Of a DNA stretch of 21,410 nucleotides, positions 13,795-21,410 are shown piece by piece. Positions within the stretch are counted from its first letter, which is position 1, and every line of letters begins with the position of its first letter. Source of the DNA: a virus; the IMG/VR virus record IMGVR_UViG_3300030103_004309, positions 1 through 21,410 of that record. One strand, 5' to 3'. The notes below the pieces were generated by a model. The model saw only the letters and a list, made by a program, of their open reading frames with translations. It was not told the DNA's origin and did no database searches. Made by a program: the position numbers and the translations under genes.

Positions 13795-15096
13795 TTAAGC
13801 TCTAGTATTGAGCGTTACGAATGGTGATAATTTATCAGTTCCCTTAGCAGGAGCTAATGCACTCTGCCAAATAGGCTGACCGTTTACGCGATATGTAAAA
13901 CGGAAAGCTTTTTCATCAGTAGCGAAAGCAACATGAATTGATTCAGCACCTTTAACACCTTCACCAGCTTTATCAATAAGCAAGTAACTATCAAGATCAA
14001 CAAGCATGATATCGCCTTTAGTACCAAGAGTTGAAGCTTGTTCAACAGGCAGCACAGGTCTTCCCATAAGTGTACTATAAGGAGAGCCAGAGATTCCATT
14101 AGCAGGAAGATAAACAGGTACACCACCAGTTCCAACAGTTTGAGCCATAGAAAACAATTCAGGTTCGATATTTTGATTAATCAACCAAACCGAGTTAGAC
14201 CTGCCGCGTGCCCAAGCTCTAGCCCACATTGTAAGTATATTTTCGTATACAATAGTGTTAGCTGATTGTCCTGATTCTTTAGCAACAGAAACAACCGCAT
14301 TACTTCCAAGAATTCCAGAAGGTTGACCGACACCAGTACCGTTTAAGATAGCTTCATCAAGTAACCACGCGAATTCATCACCAAACCAACCATTAATCTC
14401 AGACTCAAGCCCAGCAGAATCAGCAATAAGCTCTTCAGTTGCGTAATACATACCAGCAAGTTTTGATAATTTAAGATCAATTTGCCCTAGCGTAGGCTTA
14501 CTCGCATCAATAATTCCAGCTTCATCAACCCAATAACCATTAATTCCACCCATACGGCTACCAGTAGCACGAGAGGTTTCTTTTATGTAGTTTTGTACGT
14601 ATCTATTACCCACGGAAACAGGGCGACGGCGACAACGTCCAGCGATTACAGCACTATCATAAACGCGTTTTAAAATTTCCTTTGTCATTGTTTCGCCGAC
14701 AAGAAAACCACCGTCTTCTGGTACTACTTCATTTCCACCTTGTGCAGCATTGGCAAAACGTTGATCCATTTGACCTGAAGTTTTTGATTTTGCTACAGCA
14801 TTAAGTACAGAACCTATACCGTTTCTCCAAGTAGGTTCATTGTTCTTTACGTGTACAGACTGAGCACCGCTAGGAACCCCTGACCCGCTGTTTGTTGGTG
14901 CTTGTGGTGTTGCAGGAGTATTTTTCTGCATTTCTAGCTCATTTTTAAGCATATCTTTGGCCTTGTTTACCGATTTAGTCAAGCCGTCAAATTTTGATTG
15001 CTCGTCATCGTTAAAACTACGCCCTTCATTTTTTACAGTATCAAAAAGCTTTTGTTGCTCTTCAACTGCATTTTTAATAGTTTCTTGATAACCCAT
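13795..15096 (-). CDS. Major capsid protein, HK97 fold, with N-terminal delta domain
   Basis: The probable protein has 433 residues starting MGYQETIKNAVEEQQKLFDT; a GTG five codons upstream is an alternative. Residues about 1-60 form a helical, charged scaffolding (delta) domain. A P/T/S/G-rich linker follows at about 60-85, and then the HK97 core: NEVVPEDGGFLVGETMTKEI, VISVGNRY-like strands near 'RRRPVSVGNRYVQNYIKE', GYWVDEAGIIDASKPTLGQI, KLSKLAGMYYATEELIADSA, LLDEAILNGTGVGQPSGILG, and the C-terminal EKAFRFTYRVNGQPIWQSAL. The N-domain is expected to be removed by the protease encoded just upstream, with which this gene overlaps by 23 bp. No separate scaffold gene is present, consistent with the built-in delta domain. 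Confidence 0.95.
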   Translation of the reverse strand: MGYQETIKNAVEEQQKLFDTVKNEGRSFNDDEQSKFDGLTKSVNKAKDMLKNELEMQKNTPATPQAPTNSGSGVPSGAQSVHVKNNEPTWRNGIGSVLNAVAKSKTSGQMDQRFANAAQGGNEVVPEDGGFLVGETMTKEILKRVYDSAVIAGRCRRRPVSVGNRYVQNYIKETSRATGSRMGGINGYWVDEAGIIDASKPTLGQIDLKLSKLAGMYYATEELIADSAGLESEINGWFGDEFAWLLDEAILNGTGVGQPSGILGSNAVVSVAKESGQSANTIVYENILTMWARAWARGRSNSVWLINQNIEPELFSMAQTVGTGGVPVYLPANGISGSPYSTLMGRPVLPVEQASTLGTKGDIMLVDLDSYLLIDKAGEGVKGAESIHVAFATDEKAFRFTYRVNGQPIWQSALAPAKGTDKLSPFVTLNTRA

Positions 15097-15844
15097 TATG
15101 GATAATCTCACTTTCTAATAATGTTATATTATTTTCAGCAATAACCGATTCAATATCGGAATAATCAACCACAACGGGCGCAGGCTCGAAAGGTTTAAAC
15201 TTCACTGAATTTTTATATATGTTACTGTATTTTCTTTTATCAATCTTTAGCGAATTAATTACTAACTCACCGTTTTTATTCTGAATAGATACATTCTCAC
15301 CTGTAAGAGAGTCAACAAAACCCATGTCAATTGCTTCTTGTGCATTCATGTACGTTTCTGCATCCATTAACTCTATTAATTTATCTCTCTCAATATTTAC
15401 TTTTTCAAGATACGTATTTTCGATTGTGCCTTGTACTTTATCTAAATCATCAGCATACTTACGAATGTCTTTAGAGTATGAATAGTCCCAAATAACACCC
15501 ATCGGGTTATGTATCATTACGATACCATTAGGAGCAATTACTCTTTCGTCTCCAGCCTGTAGTACAACACTCATAGCAGAGGCTGCAATACCATCAACTG
15601 AAATTCGAACAAGTGCCGGGTGTCTTTTAAGAATATTATATATTGCATGACCAGCAAAAACACTTCCACCTGGGCTATTTACGTATATATCTAAAAACTC
15701 AGCGTTTCCAGCCTCAGAAAGTGCATTTTTCACCATTACAGGTGTAATATCATCCTCATAGTATTGTTCATCACTTATCACACCATACATATATATAGTG
15801 TACGTGTTTATGACTTTTTCATTTTTAACTATATCAAAAGGCAT
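15074..15844 (-). CDS. Prohead maturation protease, ClpP (S14) fold
   Basis: This 256-residue protein starts at an ATG directly after the portal stop, with GAGG upstream. It shows the ClpP-type core: IYMYGVISDEQYYEDDIT, the glycine turn LDIYVNSPGGSVFAGHAIYN (residues 51-70), the nucleophile in DGIAASAMS (Ser89), and the histidine in IVMIHNPMG (His112). By alignment with ClpP, the third catalytic position falls at Glu163 of MDAETYMNAQEA rather than Asp, although Asp161 is close by. This is common in phage relatives. It should cleave the capsid delta domain inside the prohead. Only one capsid is encoded, so no head-opening fusion is seen. Confidence 0.92.
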   Translation of the reverse strand: MPFDIVKNEKVINTYTIYMYGVISDEQYYEDDITPVMVKNALSEAGNAEFLDIYVNSPGGSVFAGHAIYNILKRHPALVRISVDGIAASAMSVVLQAGDERVIAPNGIVMIHNPMGVIWDYSYSKDIRKYADDLDKVQGTIENTYLEKVNIERDKLIELMDAETYMNAQEAIDMGFVDSLTGENVSIQNKNGELVINSLKIDKRKYSNIYKNSVKFKPFEPAPVVVDYSDIESVIAENNITLLESEIIHNGLSRNY

Positions 15845-17077
15845 TTATCTAACCTCGCTTTGTTTTATTAACTCTTTAAGCTCATTCACCATTTTTTTAT
15901 TCTCAGCTTCATTTTTACCAGCTTCGCCCATATTTAAAGGCTCCAAATAGATGTCACCGTTAGGAATACTATTCATATTTAACAGTTTTCTTATGTCATT
16001 TACAGACATCCAGCCCCATTGTCTTCCCGCGGCGAACGCTTCAGCCATAGATTTAGTATCACCACGCAACAATGATGCCATATTAAACTCAAAATAATAC
16101 CCGTCATCACGCTGTTTTTTTGTCAAAAGCTGTGTATTTATAGTCATTTCCGCTCTTCTAAAGTGCGGTAACATGGTATACATTAAGAAAGATAACGATA
16201 AATGTTCTATATTGTTGTATGTTGCACTATCTAAATTTTGAACCATGTGAAGAGGAACACGATAAACTCTACATATATCCTCTATTTGAAACTTTTTCGA
16301 CTCTAACAACTGAGCGTCAACAGGTTTTATGGTGATCGGTTTATATGTTAAACTACCTTCTAGTAACATCGGAGTACCAGCATTCATTAAACCAGAATAC
16401 CTTTTCTTGATGTCTTCTTGTAATCGGCTGTAAGCTTCTTCGTTTAAAAATTTCTCATGCTCAAAAACACCAGAAGGGAATGCACCGTTTTTGTAAAACT
16501 TTTTGCTAAATTCCTGATATGTTAGCCCAACATTTACAATACTTGAGAAATATTCTAATGGAGAATAGCCTTGGATTCCGTCTGGAGAAAACCCGACCAT
16601 GTGGAACATATCTTCTCTTGTATATGTTTGATCATTAGCTTCATAAGTAATAATTCCATCTACTAATTTCTGAGTAACATTGAGAACAGGCTTTAAAGCT
16701 GTTATGTTATTTCCAGTTTTCTCTTTAATAGCGTAAAAATTACCGTCAGTATTGATCTGAACCATAGACATTTCGTGATAATTGTATGCATTCATGTATC
16801 CATTAGGCGCATTTTTTAGTAAATCAAGAAGCCCCGTATCATTGGTTTTTTCTCTGTCATCACCATTTTTACTTCTTTTGTATTCATTTATAGTAACACT
16901 AGCATAACCCTCAGAGATAACACGAACGCAAGCAAAAACAGCAGAGTATTTCATCATTTGTGTATCTGTTTGCTGTAAATCTCCGCCACCATTAAAAGCT
17001 TCTGAGTAACGAGTAAAATCAGTTTTGTTTTGTATAGCATTTAAAACCCGTCGAAATATGCCTGGTTGATTAGACAT
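15845..17077 (-). CDS. Portal protein, HK97 family
   Basis: The likely protein has 410 residues starting MSNQPGIFRRVLNAIQNKTD at the ATG 17077-17075, preceded by AGAGG at good spacing; a TTG one codon upstream is less likely. It overlaps the terminase end by 8 bp. Family features are YSAVFACVRVISEGYASVTI, LLDLLKNAPNGYMNAYNYHE, DGNFYAI, then DMFHMVGFSPDGIQGYSPLE, the stem region 'FKNGAFPSGVF'-like segment (KKFYKNGAFPSGVFEHEKFL), 'QIEDICRVYRVPLHMVQNLD' and 'NMASLLRGDTKSMAEAFAAG'. The dodecameric ring is the docking site for the terminase and the head-tail connector proteins. Length is normal. Confidence 0.95.
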   Translation of the reverse strand: MSNQPGIFRRVLNAIQNKTDFTRYSEAFNGGGDLQQTDTQMMKYSAVFACVRVISEGYASVTINEYKRSKNGDDREKTNDTGLLDLLKNAPNGYMNAYNYHEMSMVQINTDGNFYAIKEKTGNNITALKPVLNVTQKLVDGIITYEANDQTYTREDMFHMVGFSPDGIQGYSPLEYFSSIVNVGLTYQEFSKKFYKNGAFPSGVFEHEKFLNEEAYSRLQEDIKKRYSGLMNAGTPMLLEGSLTYKPITIKPVDAQLLESKKFQIEDICRVYRVPLHMVQNLDSATYNNIEHLSLSFLMYTMLPHFRRAEMTINTQLLTKKQRDDGYYFEFNMASLLRGDTKSMAEAFAAGRQWGWMSVNDIRKLLNMNSIPNGDIYLEPLNMGEAGKNEAENKKMVNELKELIKQSEVR

Positions 17078-18833
17078 CAAAGCCTCTCATTCCTCTGTTG
17101 TTGTATCCTGAATTAGCATCGTGAGTTATGGCTCTAACCATTGCATTCATGGTTGCCGCGGCGGGGTCAATTCTGTCTATACTTTTTTGTTTGTCTAACA
17201 TTATGTTCTCGTTTTGATCAGTTTTTACTATCGCATTACCAAGTGCCCAGCTCAAAACTGGGTTGTTATCATGTTCGACATTACCCTTATATACTTCTTC
17301 TCTAAAAACTTTTGTTGGCTCACTAAGAGTTTTTATGCCCTGCCTTATATCTATGACCTCATAACCTTGCACAATTAAATCACTACTTAATTGTATAGCT
17401 GCCCACGGATCATTACAAAACGATTCACAAAAAAATCCGTAGTCTTCAAGTATATCTACAATGTACTTCTTTACCTCGTTATAGTCAATAACTTCTCCGT
17501 CAGTGCAAGTAATCCATCCATCGGACACCCAGCTATCAAACGGCATGTGATCCTTTCGTATACGCTCTGTAAGCCTTGTTTCAGGAATAAAAGAATGAGA
17601 AACTATTTTATACTTGCCTCCGTTAATTGGAGGAAATACCAGAGATACACTAGTTAAATCTATTTTTGCCGATAAATCTACACCGATATAACACGGCTGA
17701 CCACGTAATTTATTATAATCAAATTCATCATTCCCACAAGCGTTCCATTTCTGAAGATCGAGATAGCCAGCTTTTCTCTGATTAATCCAAACATTCATGT
17801 GTTTTGTAAGAAAATTTCTCATTTTATCAGGGGAAACTTTAGCTTCTGCGAGTTTATCACGTAAACTATCAACACCTTCAGGATATGAACAAATGATAGG
17901 ATTCGCTTTTACCCATGTGGATTCGTCGTTTATATCGTCAAGAAGGTCACCAACTGCAACAACTCGACCATCTTTTTCTATAGGGTCACTTGTTTGATTA
18001 ACTTCAAGTTCACAAATCATAACAAATTCCCATTCTAGCACAAAAACATTATCAGGATCTAAGATATTTGAGGCAATTTTGTATTCGACTCTGTAACATG
18101 GATTATTGAGGTCAAAACCTGCTGTTGTAACTATTCCTAGTAACGGTTCTTGTCTTGCACCCATACCAGAATCAACAACATCTAAAATTTCACTTGTTAA
18201 ATGAGCGTGATACTCATCAATTATACCACACTGCGGATTCAGACCATCTCCAGACTTTTTATCTTCTTTCGAAAGGGGTTTTAGTATAGAATTAGATTTT
18301 ATATGATCAATTTTTCTGTATGCTTCTCTCCACTTGCCTTTTAAATCTGGACAACGCTCTAACATCATACGAGTTTCATCATAAACTATCTTTGCCTGGT
18401 CTTTTGTTGTTGCAGCACAGTATACTTCTGATAACTCCCCGTTAAGAAAAACCATTAATTCGTAACTAGCGACCACACTCCAGAACTGAGACTTAGCATT
18501 TTTACGAGCAAGTTGATCATATACTTTTTTAAATCTGCGGTATCCAGTATCCTTATGATACCAGCCATAAATATTAGCACCTTTAAATTTTTGTAGTATA
18601 TCGAACTCTATTTTTTTACCAGCAAGTTTACCCTTAGTGTGTTTAAATAATCGAGACCAGTCTATAAACCGTTGTGCTTTTGCTTCATCAAAAATAAATG
18701 GAAATTCTTCTGTGCCTTCTCGCTCCAGATCCAAGAGAAATCTCTCACAGGCCCAAATATGTTTTTGGCAAGCTACGATTTTCTTATTGCTTATTTTTTT
18801 ACAGTATTGGATTAGAGCGTTTTTAAGTTTCAA
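17070..18833 (-). CDS. terL: Terminase large subunit
   Basis: This 587-residue protein is the DNA packaging ATPase and nuclease. The start is TTG (18833-18831), abutting the upstream TAA as TAATTG; no in-frame ATG occurs before residue 127. Visible motifs: a Walker A-like loop LARKNAKSQ near residues 108-116, Walker B GIIDEYHAH with D206-E207, and the coupling motif TTAGFD around 236-241. Nuclease acidic residues are D386 in CYIGVDLSAKIDL, D475 in CNDPWAA and D556 in RIDPAAA. These match the Terminase_1 (HK97/P2-like large) family, and the length is typical. It follows the zinc-ribbon-like gene, while the small terminase lies two genes upstream instead of directly adjacent. Confidence 0.95.
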   Translation of the reverse strand: MKLKNALIQYCKKISNKKIVACQKHIWACERFLLDLEREGTEEFPFIFDEAKAQRFIDWSRLFKHTKGKLAGKKIEFDILQKFKGANIYGWYHKDTGYRRFKKVYDQLARKNAKSQFWSVVASYELMVFLNGELSEVYCAATTKDQAKIVYDETRMMLERCPDLKGKWREAYRKIDHIKSNSILKPLSKEDKKSGDGLNPQCGIIDEYHAHLTSEILDVVDSGMGARQEPLLGIVTTAGFDLNNPCYRVEYKIASNILDPDNVFVLEWEFVMICELEVNQTSDPIEKDGRVVAVGDLLDDINDESTWVKANPIICSYPEGVDSLRDKLAEAKVSPDKMRNFLTKHMNVWINQRKAGYLDLQKWNACGNDEFDYNKLRGQPCYIGVDLSAKIDLTSVSLVFPPINGGKYKIVSHSFIPETRLTERIRKDHMPFDSWVSDGWITCTDGEVIDYNEVKKYIVDILEDYGFFCESFCNDPWAAIQLSSDLIVQGYEVIDIRQGIKTLSEPTKVFREEVYKGNVEHDNNPVLSWALGNAIVKTDQNENIMLDKQKSIDRIDPAAATMNAMVRAITHDANSGYNNRGMRGFDV

Positions 18834-19097
18834 TTATACCCACTCTATTTTTTCACCGCACTCAGGGCAGTGCTTAGATATTCTATACCCCCTAGACAGA
18901 ACCCATCTATTATCATCAGACATAAAAGCGTCTTTGGCGACTAAATATATAAAATCAGTTCGTCCCTCTTTGTCTTCTAACCATTCCTCTAGTATAACTT
19001 TCTCATTATCAACCGCGTCTTTTATTTCTGAATGCTTAACAGTTGCCTCTCGAAAATCAGTATACCCATTATAAGCCACTATATGATCACAAGTCAT
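18834..19097 (-). CDS. Small protein with putative zinc-binding cysteines, between terminase genes
   Basis: This 87-residue protein starts MTCDHIVAYNGYTDFREATV, with an AAGG site five to ten bases upstream in a repeat shared with the previous ORF's start. It is acidic (VILEEWLEDKEGR) and ends with a half zinc ribbon, KHCPECGEKIEWV (Cys77, Cys80). Cys3 and His5 at the N-terminus could complete the metal site, a layout I recall from other small phage proteins. Its stop abuts the TTG of the large terminase. It could be a regulatory or packaging accessory; that is inference from position only. Confidence 0.75.
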   Translation of the reverse strand: MTCDHIVAYNGYTDFREATVKHSEIKDAVDNEKVILEEWLEDKEGRTDFIYLVAKDAFMSDDNRWVLSRGYRISKHCPECGEKIEWV

Positions 19098-19263
19098 AAA
19101 TTACCGAATCCTTGTTTTTAAAGTATTGACGGTGGGGTTCTTTTGCTACACTTACAAAAAACTCTTCAGCTTTTTTTTCATCAAGGGTGTCAGAGTTTAC
19201 GCCTAGAAACGAGATAGGGACTTGTAATACTCTTGCAATCATTTCTTTAGTTATATCACTCAT
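19087..19263 (-). CDS. Small ORF of 58 residues between terminase genes
   Basis: This short frame, MSDITKEMIARVLQVPISFL then GVNSDTLDEKKAEEFFVSVA and KEPHRQYFKNKDSVIYDL, starts at an ATG that overlaps the small-terminase stop (ATGA) and ends 11 bp inside the next gene. AAGG lies upstream. Both overlaps and the site fit a real coupled gene in this operon. The opening is helical and resembles nothing I can name. It is flanked by a 19-of-20 bp direct repeat that contains the ribosome binding site and the start codons of this ORF and the next. Confidence 0.6.
   Translation of the reverse strand: MSDITKEMIARVLQVPISFLGVNSDTLDEKKAEEFFVSVAKEPHRQYFKNKDSVIYDL
19094..19113 (-). repeat. Direct repeat, copy at the 87-residue gene start
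   Basis: Plus-strand TCATAAATTACCGAATCCTT. It differs from 19260-19279 at one base in 20, and the copies are 166 bp apart. On the minus strand it contains AAGG, a spacer and the ATG. Confidence 0.8.
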
Positions 19264-19279
19264 AAATTACCGAAACCTT
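19260..19279 (-). repeat. Direct repeat, copy at the 58-residue ORF start
   Basis: Plus-strand TCATAAATTACCGAAACCTT, paired with 19094-19113. On the minus strand it encodes the end of the small terminase and carries the AAGG site and the ATG of the 58-residue ORF. Confidence 0.8.
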
Positions 19280-19757
19280 TTTGTTCTAGCGGTGATTCTT
19301 CTTTTTTCGTTGGAAGTTTTCCGCCTGTTCGGGCTCTAGCTGTGGGATTTAAGTATAAAAAATCACTTAGTTTTAGAAGTTTTGTCGTCAATTTATCCAA
19401 CGCAGACAGCCATTTTATATAATAATCAGTATCATCAAGCCGTTCTTTTGTTGTTTTATACCTATCCAGCACAAGGTGTGCTTCTCTTACTCGCTCATAG
19501 GTAAGACAGTATTCTGACAGCACGTCTATATCCGCCGTTGTAACAAGCTGCAATCCACCATCTTTGTACAATTGTATTATCTCGTTAAACCGCTTTGAAG
19601 CTTTTGGATGTCCGTGTAATGTTGTTGGCATAACAATAGACATCTCTCCAAGATCAACCTCAACTTCTTCTCTTTCAGAAACCTCAGCCTCTCCCATTTT
19701 AGCACCTCGTCCATTCATAGAGAGAATTTTAACTGGCATTGCTCTACGACCACCCAT
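19260..19757 (-). CDS. terS: Terminase small subunit, P27 family
   Basis: This 165-residue protein starts MGGRRAMPVKILSMNGRGAK with AAGGGGGCGTAAATG. P27-family features include 'HPKASKRFNEIIQLYKDGGL', 'TTADIDVLSEYCLTYERVRE' and a late helix 'KLTTKLLKLSDFLYLNPTAR'. The N-terminal 45 residues are charged and low-complexity (EAEVSEREEVEVDLGEM). It binds the packaging initiation site and hands DNA to the large subunit. The stop overlaps the 58-residue ORF start. It is separated from the large subunit by two small genes rather than lying directly upstream. Confidence 0.9.
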   Translation of the reverse strand: MGGRRAMPVKILSMNGRGAKMGEAEVSEREEVEVDLGEMSIVMPTTLHGHPKASKRFNEIIQLYKDGGLQLVTTADIDVLSEYCLTYERVREAHLVLDRYKTTKERLDDTDYYIKWLSALDKLTTKLLKLSDFLYLNPTARARTGGKLPTKKEESPLEQKGFGNL

Positions 19758-20135
19758 TTACGCCCCCTTTGTCCTTGCGGAATAAACCCCTCTTGGTCCT
19801 GTGCGTTTTTGATCCGTTATACTTTCAGACTTGCCATTAAGCACTTTAATCTCATCCTCACTTGCCAGTAATTTATATAGTGCAACACGTTCAGCTGGGG
19901 AACCTTCATCATACCACTTTTTCTTAAGTCCCTGCTTCATCTTTATTTTATTACATAATATCAACTCTGCCAATGATTTTACATTATGCAATTTATGTTT
20001 ACCCACTTCACTTTTCCCACATGGCAAAAACGCAACAAGATCCGTTATGTCAGTCAGCATATATTTCGTAATAGCATCATTTGACATATTAATTAATTCA
20101 TCACGATTGTACTCTTCACCTTCTGGCTTTGTCAT
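19758..20135 (-). CDS. Hypothetical phage protein upstream of terminase
   Basis: This 125-residue basic protein starts MTKPEGEEYNRDELINMSND with AGGGGGATAATATG, one base after the methyltransferase stop, and its own stop abuts the next ATG. Residues 30-40 (ITDLVAFLPCGKSE) are followed by a likely two-helix segment, then DEGSPAERVALYKLLASEDE and a basic tail (TDQKRTGPRGVYSARTKGA). I recall the 'SPAERVALYKLLAS' pattern in small proteins next to phage terminases, without known function. It could be a DNA-binding packaging accessory, but this is inference. Confidence 0.7.
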   Translation of the reverse strand: MTKPEGEEYNRDELINMSNDAITKYMLTDITDLVAFLPCGKSEVGKHKLHNVKSLAELILCNKIKMKQGLKKKWYDEGSPAERVALYKLLASEDEIKVLNGKSESITDQKRTGPRGVYSARTKGA

Positions 20136-20136
20136 A

Positions 20137-21363
20137 TTATCCCCCTAGTAAGCTCCCATTATAATCTTCACCATTGAGCTTTACAGTGTATGGACGATCA
20201 TTTTCTATACAAAATTTTACATATCTTTTCACAATTACATCACAGTATTTTTCATCCAATTCCATGAGTCTTGACTTTCTGCCTGTAGTCTCTGCACCTA
20301 TCAAAGTGGATCCGCTACCACCGAAGAGATCCAATACAGTTTTTGGGCATTCAAATTTATCCCATATATCTACAAATAACTGAACTGGTTTTTGGGTGGG
20401 ATGCACTCTCATTTCACCTTTTTCAGAATCTCTTCTAAAACCGTCCCATATATGTGTAAACATTCTTACTGGTTTTTCTAAATTTGTGTAACACAATTCA
20501 CAATCGGCAAAGTCTACAGATTTACCCCCCTGCTTGTCCCATACTACCCAACAGGAAGAGTCAGGCAATTTACTAGAATAGTGGTTTGCTCCCCAGAAAA
20601 ACATAATAGGTATATCCAAAGATACACACAGATTAAAGGAGTCAACTGCGACATTAATATCACCATCACCTTTTATAAGTGAATACTTTCCTTTGGTTCC
20701 ACCACCCACGGATCCATCTTTAGATACAATCGATATACCATAAGGAGGATCAGTAAAAACCATATCAGCTTTCTCCCCATTCATAAGCCTTTCAACATCA
20801 TCAATCAAAGTGCTATCACCACACAACAATCTATGCTCTCCAAGCTCCCACAAATCACCTTTTACAGTTTCTGCTTGTTCTTGCACCTCTGGGATATCAT
20901 CATCACCTTTTGTTTCTTCTGGTTCAACCTCTACATCTTTACCAGCAAACTCCTCTTCAGAGAATCCCCACTCTAAAAGATCATTAATTTCAAACCCTTC
21001 AGTAAGTATTTCCCAGTCCCATGCCCCACCTGCTTTATTGGCTATAATGTTAGCTTGCTCTGTTCTTCTCTCGTCCCATTCAACCTCTCTATAATTGAGC
21101 TTTACACCATCGAATAAAACAAACCCCTCTGCGACAGTTCCAACACTGTCAGGAGTGTCGTATTTTTTGACAATATCGACTTCGCATTTATCGAGGTCTA
21201 TCGCGTTCCCTCTTTGGTTTCCACAGACTTTCTCACCCGATAAATTGTTTACTACTATTCCAGAGAGGTCTCCAAATTCAATTATCCATTTTTTGAGCTG
21301 TATTTGCTGATCTTCAGTTATAGCTCTTGGATTTTTGTGATAATTTTTATATTTCCTTGACAT
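20137..21363 (-). CDS. ParB-like domain fused to an amino-methyltransferase (DNA modification)
   Basis: This 408-residue protein starts at an ATG after GGGGGAA. The N-terminus (residues about 1-60; KNYHKNPRAITEDQQIQLKK, FGDLSGIVVNN, GNQRGNA) is the ParB/Srx-like part that commonly precedes phage methylases. The linker at about 141-165 is acidic. The catalytic domain has LCGDS (180-184), the catalytic DPPY (205-208, MVFTDPPYGI), HPTQKP (321-326) and FGGSGST (347-353). DPPY before FGGSGS indicates the beta-type order of N6-adenine/N4-cytosine methylases. Such proteins modify phage DNA against host restriction; the target cannot be told. The in-frame region upstream stays open to the window edge, so a longer start outside the window cannot be excluded. 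Confidence 0.9.
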   Translation of the reverse strand: MSRKYKNYHKNPRAITEDQQIQLKKWIIEFGDLSGIVVNNLSGEKVCGNQRGNAIDLDKCEVDIVKKYDTPDSVGTVAEGFVLFDGVKLNYREVEWDERRTEQANIIANKAGGAWDWEILTEGFEINDLLEWGFSEEEFAGKDVEVEPEETKGDDDIPEVQEQAETVKGDLWELGEHRLLCGDSTLIDDVERLMNGEKADMVFTDPPYGISIVSKDGSVGGGTKGKYSLIKGDGDINVAVDSFNLCVSLDIPIMFFWGANHYSSKLPDSSCWVVWDKQGGKSVDFADCELCYTNLEKPVRMFTHIWDGFRRDSEKGEMRVHPTQKPVQLFVDIWDKFECPKTVLDLFGGSGSTLIGAETTGRKSRLMELDEKYCDVIVKRYVKFCIENDRPYTVKLNGEDYNGSLLGG

Positions 21364-21378
21364 TTCCCCCGTCTTAAC

Positions 21379-21394
21379 TCGCCGAAAACGGCAA
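21379..21394 (-). other. Short hairpin in the leader of the methyltransferase gene
   Basis: On the minus strand TTGCCG-TTTT-CGGCGA forms a 6-bp stem (one G-T pair) with a 4-nt loop. It ends about 15 bp before the start codon. There is no T-run after it, so it does not look like a terminator. It may just be the end of an upstream gene outside the window. Confidence 0.25.
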
Positions 21395-21410
21395 TTTGTG
21401 TATAAAAAGC

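Noticed and set aside
1-21410. CRISPR array or diversity-generating retroelement
   Set aside because: No regularly spaced repeats, Cas genes, reverse transcriptase or template/variable repeat pair seen; the repeats found are a tape-measure duplication and one 20-bp pair.
21364-21410. Cos or pac site at the right end
   Set aside because: Only a short hairpin is visible and packaging sites cannot be recognised from sequence alone; the small terminase gene is far inside the window.

Overview
This window is the packaging, head and tail morphogenesis region of a tailed dsDNA phage or prophage, most likely a siphovirus with an HK97-type head. The evidence is an ordered series of recognisable families: P27-type small terminase, large terminase, HK97-type portal, ClpP-fold prohead protease, HK97-fold capsid, head-tail connectors, tail tube, frameshifted tail chaperones and a 1007-residue tape measure. 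The DNA is AT-rich by eye, and most genes have strong purine-rich ribosome binding sites. I cannot name the host. No integrase, repressor, endolysin or bacterial gene is visible, so I cannot tell lytic phage from prophage.

Layout: almost everything lies on the minus strand, read from right to left as one tightly coupled operon with many 1-11 bp overlaps or abutting stop/start codons. From 21.4 kb down it contains a ParB-like/adenine-or-cytosine DNA methyltransferase, a small unknown protein, small terminase, a 58-residue ORF, a putative zinc-ribbon protein, large terminase, portal, protease and major capsid. Two small beta-rich virion proteins follow, then connector, head-tail joining protein, gp10-like protein and tail terminator. 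Next are another small virion protein, the tail tube, chaperone G with its -1 frameshifted T extension, and the tape measure. The operon ends with a distal-tail module of six genes, carrying a beta-helix protein and an Ig-like domain.

At the left end the organisation changes. Two genes on the plus strand (647-1866) encode a coiled-coil/one-TM protein and a seven-TM membrane protein. They meet the tail operon head-on, and the two stop codons share a 4-bp TTAA. Beyond a divergent promoter region, two small minus-strand genes begin a different transcription unit (1-434). They have matching CAA-rich leaders, and one leader has a possible three-way RNA fold.

Main points for a second look: (1) a very clear programmed -1 frameshift signal, T TTT TTC followed after 5 nt by a perfect 8-bp stem, between tail chaperone genes; (2) a distal tail (hub-like) protein that appears split in two, with a small gene, a beta-helix gene and an Ig-like domain inserted between its halves; (3) a membrane protein on the opposite strand that resembles a duplicated lycopene-cyclase-type membrane domain; (4) a 20-bp near-perfect direct repeat carrying translation start sites around a small ORF between the two terminase genes.
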